From: Acanthamoeba lenticulata
Taxonomy: Eukaryota; Discosea; Longamoebia; Acanthamoebidae
DNA: 15,015 nucleotides
Assembly (NCBI GenBank): GCA_002179805.1
Contig: NAVB01001773.1
Location: 1-15,015 of the forward strand
Direction of reading: 5' to 3'
Part shown: positions 7,345 to 15,015 of the stretch, piece after piece
Layout: every line of letters begins with the position of its first letter
Position numbering within the stretch: the first letter of the stretch is position 1
Position numbers and translations under genes: made by a program
The notes under the pieces: generated by a model
Database searches by the model: none
What the model saw: the letters and a program-made list of their open reading frames with translations, nothing else
Told to the model about the DNA's origin: nothing

Positions 7345-10300
7345 TCACAGGCCATCCGCTTGGTCACCATCGCCGAAGTTGACGGCGTCGAACTGCTGCT
7401 GCCTCCGTCGACGCACGATGAAGGCCGCCACCAGCGCCGCGCAGATGACCACCACGACAAGGCCCGCGGCCACTGGAATGGCCACCGCCACGGCGATAAC
7501 CCACTCCGTCCCGCCGCTGCTGCTCCCGTCTCCGTCGCCGTCTCTCGACGAACGGCCGAGGAGAAGCGAGAGGTCGGGATCAAAGTCGAGGTCGTGGTCA
7601 AAGTGGTCGAACGTGATGCGCACCGACGACGTGGCCACGTGGGCCTGGCTCGAGCAGTTGACGCGCGTCGTGCTGTTGTCGGTGAGGGCAAAATTGAGCA
7701 GGCGCACGAGTGTGCTGGCTTTGGAGGGGTCGGCGCTGGCGAGGAGGAGGGTGGTCATGTCGGTCTGGGGCGTGTTGTCACGCACGGTGGCGTTGGCAAA
7801 GGCCGGCCTGATGACCATCTCGAACTGCAGCTTGTTGGCAGGGGAGGACCAGTTCCAGGAGTCGAGGAGGAGCGAGAACTTGAGGAAGGCCGGCGTGATG
7901 CTGAACGTGTAGTTGTTGCCTGTCATTGTTGGCCAAAAGAAGAAGAAGAAGAAGAAGAACACAAACACACGCACATGGACAGCATCAGGTCAACGGAGCA
8001 ACTACCGAACAACATAAAATGGTTCGAGCGCACCGAGGGTGAGGGCGGTTGAGGCGTTGAAGGTGGAGAACTTGTAGATGAGCGTGGCGTTGTTGGCCAG
8101 CTTGCTCGTGAAGATGCTCGTCGTCACGTTCTCACTGCCCGTCGACGACCCGCTGCTCAGCCACCCTGCAGGAACAGGTATGAGAAAGCAGACCGTCAAT
8201 CCAAACGCCAAGCCTGGCCCAGCGCATGGCGCGCACCGTCCTGGAGGCGGGCCTGCCAGACGAGGTCGCCCGCGGCGGTGAGCTCGCGAAGGCTCATGAA
8301 GTCCACCTGCGCCCTCTGTCCTCCATCGTCGTCTGTGCCGCCGTTGGCCGAAGAGGCGTTGCGGGGCTGGAGGACGAGGCTCGGCGTGGTGCTGTCGATC
8401 GTCACGCCGATGGCCTCCACCGTCGGGCTGGGCAGCGGCACCGGACAGATGGCTTCCGACCCGGCGCCGCTGGCGGACAGGCTCGGGGAAGGGCCCAGCT
8501 GCTGCCAGCCGATGCTGCCCACCGTGCCAAAGTCGATCCCTGCATGCCATTCGTGTTGTCACCCTTCCTCCTTCTCCTTCTTCTGCTCTTTTTCGTACCG
8601 CAGTTGCTGTCGCCGGTGACGTTTACTTGCACGTTGCCCGTTTGCGTCCACGTCTTGCCCGCGGTCTCGAACTGCACTCCTGCTCGCGCGTGTTAGCCGC
8701 CCAGCAAACAAACAAAGGGAAATGATGACGATGATGACGATGAAGGCGTGCGAACCCTTGGACTTGCTTCCGGGGCCCACAGTCAGCACGAGGTCTTTGT
8801 CCTGGCGCCATGTTCCCGCCCCGGCTGCCTGAAATTGCAGACCTGTTGCGCCCACAGTCACGCGCGGAGGCGGTCAGCAGCGTCACCCGGACTTGGGGAA
8901 GGGGGAGGAGCGGTTGGTACCAACAGAGCTACTGCCTACCACATGCAGGCCGACCATGCCCTTCTGCGTCCAGTTGGCTTGGCTGCCTGCGTTGAACACG
9001 ACACCTGGTTGTGCGACACGCATGTGGACAATGATCAGAAATGAGAACAACCAGTAGTAGCTTGCTTGTGCGCATACCCGAACTGTCGTCGTAGACCGTG
9101 ATGTTGAGGCGGCCTTGTGCCGTGGTTGTCCAATCGCCAACAGCGACCACACCTGCACCATGCAGGATGAGCAAAAGACGAGCAAAAGCAATGCTTTGTT
9201 ATGGTTTACCAGTGGAGCCCGAGTACGCGGAGATGGTGGTGTCGCTCGTATGGTTCCACGTGTACACTTGCACTCCTGGGAAGCAGCCACATCATGTGGA
9301 GGTTGTTGGTTTTTTTACAGTTTTAAATGGAGTTTAGGTGCTTTTTGGGTGGTCGTACCGATAGACGCGTTGGTGAGGTTCATGTGCACACGACCATATT
9401 GAGCCCACGTGATCGTTTCACCGCTCGAGCCTCTTGTCCCAAACACGCCTTTTTGCCCCCACGCCATTTTTGCCCATCAACAACAACAGCACGACTTGAG
9501 GGGAAGCTGTACACGCCGCACCGCCTGAATTGTTGAGCACCATGGTCAGGTCCCCGTACTGCCGCCAGGAGGTGGCCTGCGATGTCGCCACCAGCTGAAC
9601 GCCTGCGAGGTCGACAGAAATGAGCCTCAAGGTCTGAGTGCGGAAGGCGAATGAGGGCGACGTCCAGACCATTGGCTGAGACGGCCTCCAGCCACACGTG
9701 GCCATGTTGATGCCACGCGCCCCCAAGGCGGACGCCAAAGACGCTTGAGGTGATCACCGTGAACAGCGAGTTGCCGAACTGCTGCCAGGTTCCCTCGACA
9801 TTCACGCCTGCCCACCACGCGCATCAGTCGGTTCACCACGTCTACATCATCATCTTCAACACTTCAGGTGATTTCAGAAAAAGAAGAGGATAATGAGGGT
9901 ACAGGGGACGTAGGAGAAGCTGTTGGACGTAAAAGAAAGGTCGCCGTGCTGAACCAGAGTTCCTTGGACAACCAGCGCAGGTCCGTTGATCGAGAACGAG
10001 CCGTTGAGGCTGAGAGTCTGGCCGGTCTGGATCTCCCACAAGCTACTCGAGGTGTACGAAGTGTCGAGTTGGATGTGGACTCCCGCCACTCCCGCTCTCC
10101 ACAAGAAGGTTAATGAATGTCGAGGGGCGTGAGGATTTCATAGGAGGGTTGAAGGAGGTGGCCCTACATGAGGGTGAGGTTCTTGGCGATGGTCGTGGGC
10201 GGTTCGCCGTAAATGCCACCGGCTACAAGAACGCTGTCAGTGTCATTCGCCGATGCAATGGCGTCGTGGATGGTAGTGTACTGGCAGCCAGTCTTGCACA

Positions 10301-10467
10301 CAGACCACTGGGCTGTGCCCCCCAAAGAATCAGTTCGGGCAAGAAGATACATGGCAGCAGATTTAAACAGGTTTGGTACTTGCTGCGGCTGCGGCAAGGA
10401 GGAAGAAGAAGAAGAGCAGACTCCATTGACAAGAGGGAAGTGACGATGTCCTCATTCCGCAAGACAT
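7345..10467 (-). CDS. Type I membrane protein with beta-helix-like repeats, one repeat per exon
   Basis: The 14 exons are 10467-10380, 10312-10168, 10096-9903, 9807-9670, 9602-9522, 9448-9359, 9275-9210, 9152-9078, 9004-8921, 8842-8756, 8679-8599, 8539-8237, 8165-8034 and 7919-7345; the sum is 2139 nt (712 aa). Residues 1-29 hold a signal peptide (hydrophobic core WSLLFFFFLLAAAA; a second in-frame ATG lies at 10455). Next comes a segment WSVCKTGCQYTTIHDAIASA...VLVAGGIYGEPPTTIAKNLTL, the usual entry of pectin-lyase-fold parallel beta-helix proteins (DUF1565-like). From residue about 143 there are short repeats, each starting G-V/L and holding W-x-Q-x-G or a variant, with many N-glycosylation sequons. 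Exons 12-14 encode a longer ectodomain, one TM helix (about 661-690) and a basic-then-acidic cytosolic tail RRRRQQQFDAVNFGDGDQ. All introns between exons 3 and 14 are phase 1. It is likely a cell-surface protein; ligand and function are unknown. The fold is inferred from pattern only. Confidence 0.85.
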
Positions 10468-10936
10468 AAGTAACCTACTGAGAACTGACACCACCACCAC
10501 ATACTTCTTCGAAACGGCTGCAGCAAGGCTCCTGCCCTACCTACACGCAAGCAATGTCATTTGTTCACAAGTCCGACAATTAAAGATCTTAATTCCGTTG
10601 CAACGGTCGAAGAACCACCTGCCGCTAAGGCTCACGCCGTTGCCACGTCAGCCAATCTGGTCTTTGAAGACTTCAGCCCGCTCTTAACCAGCACTTGTGG
10701 CTGGTTTTTCAAATCCATGAGATACCAGGTCTAACCTGGTCGTTAGCTTGGGCATGTAAGCCGGCGCGATTTCCTCTGTTGTTACAAAATTGTCTTTGCT
10801 CACAACTGGTAAACTCCTCAAACCAATCCTTCTTGTGTGCAACTTTATTCACACAAAAATCAGCAAATGGGGACAAACAAAGATAAAAATGCCACCAGAA
10901 ACACACAGCACTTGTGCAATTTCCAATGAACACACT
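10468..10936. promoter_or_regulatory. Intergenic region: 3' flank of the 10937-12842 gene and upstream region of the beta-helix gene
   Basis: No convincing coding exon is seen on either strand. It holds a minus-strand AATAAA (10849-10844) for the gene ending at 10937, a perfect palindrome CCGTTGCAACGG (10595-10606), a near-palindrome around an AGATCT site (about 10578-10594), two short hairpins (10686-10706 and 10724-10740), and GCTGACGTGGC on the minus strand (10652-10642) next to an inverted CCAAT. The promoter role for the beta-helix gene is inferred from position. Confidence 0.45.
10844..10849 (-). promoter_or_regulatory. Poly(A) signal AATAAA
   Basis: TTTATT on the plus strand; it lies 88 nt past the stop codon at 10937 of the membrane-protein gene. 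Confidence 0.5.
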
Positions 10937-12842
10937 TCATACCATGTAGTGCAGGTCTTCTTCTTCTCGGCGGCCGCGGCGGCCGTAGAGGATCATCCCT
11001 ACGAGGGCCACCACCCAGGCGCCCATACTCGCCATGCTCCCTACATGACAACGCGCGTGCCGTGTAGCGTCGCATGTGAGCAATCCCTCTCCCTCTCGTC
11101 GGCTACTTTCATCTTCATCTTCATCAGCATCACAAACAAGACCTCGGCAGGGCCGCAGCGTACCGATGATCATGGCCATCCGGCGTTCGCGGTCGAGGAC
11201 GATCATGACGCCAAACTGGGGCTCGCCCTTGGCCAGGTAGCCCACCGTCAGGCCCAGCTGCACGTCGCCCAGCTCGTTCATCTGTCGACACCATCATCAA
11301 CATCAACAAAGGCAAGAGGACGACGCCTTTCAAGAGAGAAAGATGGGCGAGACGGCCCGGCGTGACGACGTACCCGCGCGAGCAGATGGGCGTAATCGTT
11401 GCCTCCGTGCCTGTAGATCTGCACAATAATCACATCGCATCGAGCATGATGCGGATGAGGAGAGGTCAAGCGTGAGTCACCCTGTTGGGCGAGTGCGCAC
11501 GTACGGGGTGAGACACGTCCGCGCCGGAGAGGAACTGCTCGTGCAGCTTCTCGGCAAAGAACTGGGCCACCTCGCCGCGAATGCCGAGGGACACGAAGGA
11601 GCCGTGGTCCGTGAAGAACGAGTTGAGGTCGTCACGCCCGGGGATCATCGGCGCCAGCTTCATGCACTACACAAAGTGCCAATCGTGCTGTAAGTCTACA
11701 CGCGCGCATGCGCGGTGGATTGATGAAGAGGGGGGGGGGGCGTACGACATCGCCTGGGGCCATGTGCGACTTGTCGGTGTCGATCACCACGACAGCCTGC
11801 TCCCTGTGGTCGCCCTCGAGTTCGACGACAGAGGTCGAGGTGTGGTGGAAGAGCTTCCTGCCGTGCTCTTTGTTCCACATGAAGTCGAAGTAGGCCTCTG
11901 CCCACATACGGCTAAAGTAAGATGATGCAACTCTCTTCCAAAGACGAATGAAAGATGAAGATTTTGTAGAGGAATGAATTCGTCCTGAATAAGATGAAGA
12001 GGACAAGGCCTGGGAAAGGAGCTGCACGTACTAAGGTACCAGCGGGTGAGCTCAGGCCTGACGTGATACTGGTCGGGGTGCTGGAGGAGGAGGCGGAGGT
12101 GGCCGCAGCCCTGGTAGAGCGGGTCGGTCAAGAGCTCCAACAGGCGAGGCTGATCTTCTACCGGCGGCTTGCGAGCCGGGTCGTACTCCTCATCTTCGAG
12201 GGTTGCGCGCAAGCGCTCAACCGCGTGCTGCACGCAGTTGTAGATCAATCTTTTTACGAAGGGTTCTGCAAAGATGCAACCGGCGTACCTCGTCAGTGTG
12301 GAGGTAGAAGCGCCGCCCATAGGGGATGGTTCTCACAAAGTGTTCAAAGAGGCTGGCCACGTCCTCCTCATGGAGGCGGCCCTTACGTGGCAGCACCTCC
12401 AGCAAGCGCTCTTCATAACTGCGCGAAGTTGCTCAATCGGTTGAAAAATCGAACCGAGGTAGGAGGTGCAGCATACGCAACGAGGCCGAGGATGAACTCG
12501 CCCGAGTCGCCGGCGGGCGTGGTGAGGCCTGGTGTTGTGGAGCGGCCGTCGACGCACGACCACTGTTGCTCCTGCGGGTCCACCCACACGACCTTTTCCT
12601 CAACGTGTCTTCGCACGTCCTCGGCAGTAAGGCCCGTGCTCGCGTTTTGCTGCGCAGGCAGCACGTTGATGTGGTGGAAGAGGCAGCGCTCACCACCGGC
12701 CACTAGTTGCCCCGCCCCCACCGGCACTTGAGCACTCGACTTGCAGAAAAAGATCGAATGAACGAAAAGGAGCACCTGCGCAGCAGACGACAAGCAAGAG
12801 CAGGCCCTCGAGGAAAAAGATGGCCTTGCTGTGAGCCAGCAT
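10937..12842 (-). CDS. Unidentified 413-aa type I membrane protein
   Basis: The nine exons are 12842-12776, 12726-12477, 12418-12289, 12227-12028, 11911-11746, 11666-11505, 11418-11374, 11281-11164 and 11040-10937; they sum to 1242 nt and all phases match. Residues 1-22 are a signal peptide (hydrophobic core FFLEGLLLLVVCCA). The bulk is a soluble, probably lumenal or extracellular domain with few cysteines; recognisable stretches are CLFHHINVLPAQQ, WVDPQEQQWSCVDGRS, LLTDPLYQGCGHLRLLLQHP, MWAEAYFDFMWNKEHGRK and FFTDHGSFVSLGIRGEVAQFF. A C-terminal TM helix (about 375-398, MAMIIGSMASMGAWVVALVG) precedes a 15-residue tail GRRGRREEEDLHYMV. I do not recognise a family or catalytic motif. A 61-nt intron (12288-12228) separates exons 3 and 4; a closer CAG would give a 23-nt intron and a frame with an early stop. 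Neighbours give no functional clue. Confidence 0.8.
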
Positions 12843-13150
12843 GTGTTTCGTGTGTGTTTGGTTCCGAACGATGCAGGCTTAGCCCTCGGGACTTCGCGCT
12901 GGTGGGCGAGCAAGAAGCCCAGCAACGGCATTGCCGTGTTCCATTTTCCGGATTCTTACTTTGCTCTGATTGGACCGACGTAGAAATTTTGTTGACTTCT
13001 TTATGACTCCCATAGCCCTGTTTGGTCAAACTTGGGTTCCAGAGTGGAGATGAAGCAAAACTTGCCCCTCCTTCTGTTGTCACGTCACTTTCTTTCTGTA
13101 TTGTTTGATGCACCAGGTATTGCAACTGTTAACCGTGCGCCTTGCAAGAC
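12843..13150. promoter_or_regulatory. Intergenic region between PHYHD1 3' end and the membrane-protein gene start
   Basis: 308 bp with no supported exon. On the minus strand a CCAAT box (12973-12969) lies about 127 nt upstream of the ATG at 12842, a plausible promoter element. A weak poly(A) variant AATACA (plus TGTATT at about 13097-13102) lies past the PHYHD1 stop. Confidence 0.4.
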
Positions 13151-14489
13151 TCAGAAGCCTCTTGGTGGGTTGGTGGGTCGCTGCAGCCTATGGCAGAGAG
13201 GAAGGATGTGAGAAACATCATGATCAGGACCATACAAGAAGTGAATGGGCACCAGTTGTCGGCGGGATAGGTGGCATGGGGCGGGCCCTCGACGATGTGG
13301 AGGGTGTAGGCTTGGCGCGACTGATCAGACTTGTTCTCGTACGACATGTGCACCAGGCTGCCATGCATCAACACCAACGTTCCTGTGTGGTGTTCAAACA
13401 AACACAACCAACTTGAGTGTAAACCTTGTTGGGAACAAAATAGACGATGACATGGCAGCACGAGACGAACCTGCAGGGACCTCGACGGGGCTGAACTGAG
13501 ATGCGTCGGCCCACTCGGGGTCGTTGCCCTTGGGCGGCTTGAAGGTCACGCCCTCGCCCTCCCGCACGAACCTGCGCTTGATGCCGTGCTTGTGGGAGCC
13601 CGGGATGACCCACAGGCAGCCGTTGTCGCGGGTGGCCTCTTCAAAGGCGAACCAGAACGCGACGCACGAGAGCGGCTCCGTGTAGAGGAAGGTGCTGTCC
13701 TGGTGCGGCGACACTACACAAAGACCATTACCAGCGAGTACACAGGTCAGAGAGGTGAGGGTCTTTGTTGCGACTGCTGGTGGCACAAGTAGAAGTAGGA
13801 CGAACCTTCACCGCCAATTCGAGGCTGCTTGAAGATGTACATGGACTGGATGAGGAGCGGGTTCTTGAAGCCGACCAGCTCCTTGGCCACCCGTTCCATC
13901 TCGGGCTTGCGCGAGAACTTGCTGAACTCGGGATCCTCGTCGTGTAGCGCTACAACCGCACGTCAGCGGATACGTCCATGTAGCGACGGTCCTCCAACAT
14001 GCAAAGGTGTTGGGGAAGGGCATGGTACCGTGGGCGATCTTGTTGATGGAGAGCTTCTTCTCCTGCTTGAGCTCACCTTGCTCCGTGAAGGCGTTCTCCT
14101 CAAAGAAGAAGCGAATCTTGTCGCCACTGTCGAGGAAGTACTTGTTGGTCTTCGTCTGCGCACACGATCAGTGCGAAGATGAGAGTGAGTAAGAGCTGAG
14201 GGGAGGAAAGAAAAGTAGATGGGAGCGTGTACGGGCTGCTCCTTCGTCGAGAAAATGGTGAACTCCTCAGATGATTCGAACTCTTTGATGAGTTCCTGAA
14301 TACGCTGCTTGAGGGACGCCACCTCTTGAGGCGTCACAAAGCCGGGCAGCACGGCATAGCCGTCCTCCAAGAACTTCTTCTTGAGCTCCTCAAACTAAGG
14401 AAGGTTGAAGATTGACGTCAGCGCACAACCGTAAGCCAAGGCAGCTAGAGCACGTTAGCAAGGGACAAACGTACATCGTAAGATGCCAT
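13151..14489 (-). CDS. PHYHD1: Phytanoyl-CoA dioxygenase domain-containing protein 1 (PHYHD1-type)
   Basis: The seven exons are 14489-14475, 14394-14233, 14155-14029, 13949-13806, 13713-13471, 13382-13253 and 13187-13151; they sum to 858 nt (285 aa, close to the roughly 290 aa of animal PHYHD1). This is an Fe(II)/2-oxoglutarate-dependent oxygenase with a double-stranded beta-helix core. The N-terminus FLEDGYAVLPGFVTPQEVASL is the usual PhyH opening. The metal site is His153 and Asp155 (SPHQDSTFLYTEP) with the distal His242 in HGSLVHMSYENKSD, and Arg253 (SRQAYTLH) is placed to bind 2-oxoglutarate. WVIPGSHKHGIKRRF and the ending DNWLQRPTNPPRGF are also PHYHD1-like. The last exon is only 37 nt; reading through its intron gives a wrong tail, whereas splicing TG|G restores NWLQRP. 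The first exon is 15 nt. All active-site residues are present, so the protein should be active. The physiological substrate of this subfamily is not established. Confidence 0.92.
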
Positions 14490-14683
14490 TTTATCCAGTG
14501 GTTCCAGGCAGATGTGGGGTGCGCGCAAGTCTTACACAAATACTGACGTGACGGGAATATTCATCGGCTTTTGCAGACAAGAATTTAAAAAATTCAAATA
14601 GCCAAGGACCTGCAAAAAGACGGAAGAGGTCATTACCGGAGAGAGCCCCGAAAGCAAGAGTGGATGAAGGTGAGGTGCTGGCG
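14490..14683. promoter_or_regulatory. Shared divergent upstream region, PHYHD1 / LRR gene
   Basis: 194 bp between two divergent start codons. It contains an AT-rich inverted repeat GAATTT-AAA-AAATTC (14581-14595), the only TATA-like element, roughly midway, and TACTGACGTGACGG near 14541-14554 (an ACGT-core element). The promoter role is inferred from layout. Confidence 0.45.
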
Positions 14684-15015
14684 ATGTTGACACTTCTCTT
14701 GCTCGTGCTTCTGTTGTCGCTTTCAGGTTGGCGTCCCCAACACGCATTCTTTTTAATATTTTTTATTTACTGACTTTCGAGGTGGCAACTCGCACAGCCC
14801 CGGCCCACGCGGAAGCACAGAGGCCCGACGAAGAGGATGTTGTGCGCGTTGTGCTGGAGCAGTTCTTCAACGCCACCGGCGGACCGGGCTGGTTCTCCCG
14901 CTGCGCCCAACAACACCCGCCCAGCGGTTGCTGGCTCGACCCAGCCACACCAGACTTCTGTCAGTGGCTCGGCGTCTCTTGTCGCCCATCTACGTGCGTC
15001 TTCTCTCTCTCCCCT
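14684..15015 (+). CDS. Secreted or membrane leucine-rich-repeat protein, N-terminal part (runs off right edge)
   Basis: Exon 1 is 14684-14726: ATG followed by a Leu-rich signal peptide, phase-1 donor after TCAG. Exon 2 is 14798-14993, spliced at CGCACAG, and ends at a GTGCGTC donor in phase 2; the rest lies outside. The joined start reads MLTLLLLVLLLSLSAPAHAE. It then follows the LRR N-terminal cap pattern of plant-type LRR receptors: VVRVVLEQFFNATGGPGW, a short Cys-containing loop CAQQHPPSGCW, and FCQWLGVSC. In this family that cap is followed by leucine-rich repeats and often a TM helix and kinase, which cannot be checked here. An alternative acceptor before GTGGCAACT is out of phase with this donor. 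The LRR call rests on the cap only. Confidence 0.75.

Noticed and set aside
10695..10730. A possible tRNA, because of GGTTTTTCAAATCC resembling a T-arm
   Set aside because: No acceptor, D-arm or anticodon arm can be folded around it, and the loop length is wrong.
11365..11420. Histidine acid phosphatase active site, from YRHGGND in the unknown protein
   Set aside because: The family needs RHGxRxP near the N-terminus and a distal HD; here the motif lacks Arg and Pro and lies near the C-terminus.
12266..12288. A 23-nt intron after LHTDE in the unknown membrane-protein gene
   Set aside because: It is too short and leads to an immediate stop; the 61-nt intron ending at 12228 keeps phase and reading.
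1..15015. CRISPR arrays, insertion sequences, viral genes or bacterial operons
   Set aside because: The only repeats are microsatellites and the exon-coded protein repeats; all supported genes are spliced eukaryotic genes.

Overview
This window looks like nuclear DNA from a free-living amoebozoan, most likely Acanthamoeba or a close relative. That identification is inference. It rests on GC-rich coding sequence, many short introns (mostly about 60-150 nt) with GTACG/GTGCG donors and pyrimidine-CAG acceptors, dense gene packing on both strands, and the gene content. No bacterial, viral, CRISPR or transposon feature was found. Gene models below were joined by hand from reading frame, intron phase and GT-AG sites; every exon sum given for a complete gene is a multiple of three.

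Left end (1-2740). A minus-strand gene with a presequence-like N-terminus runs off the left edge. Next, on the minus strand, is the C-terminal half of a superfamily 1 RNA/DNA helicase (587-1971). It begins abruptly at motif III, and its Walker A and DExx parts are absent. Back to back with it, on the plus strand, is the 3' end of a second gene (2125-2537) whose 5' exons are also missing. Two outward-facing intron 3' ends about 160 bp apart suggest a rearrangement breakpoint or an assembly misjoin.

Middle (2743-7221). A mitochondrial porin (VDAC) gene on the minus strand and a six-exon ARID gene on the plus strand are divergent and share a 271-bp upstream region. The ARID protein (about 912 aa) carries an AT-hook and a helical C-terminal region like the ARID1/Swi1/BAF250 subunit of SWI/SNF chromatin remodellers, with long acidic tracts.

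Centre right (7345-10467). A 14-exon minus-strand gene encodes a secreted, single-pass membrane protein of about 712 aa built from parallel beta-helix-like repeats. Nearly every repeat sits in its own small exon bounded by phase-1 introns, a clear exon-per-repeat architecture. This is the most interesting locus in the window.

Right end (10937-15015). A nine-exon minus-strand gene encodes a 413-aa type I membrane protein that I do not recognise. It is followed by a seven-exon minus-strand PHYHD1-type phytanoyl-CoA dioxygenase with all expected Fe(II)/2-oxoglutarate ligands. A divergent plus-strand gene running off the right edge begins with a signal peptide and a plant-receptor-like LRR N-terminal cap. 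Apart from shared upstream regions, nothing suggests that these genes act in one pathway.
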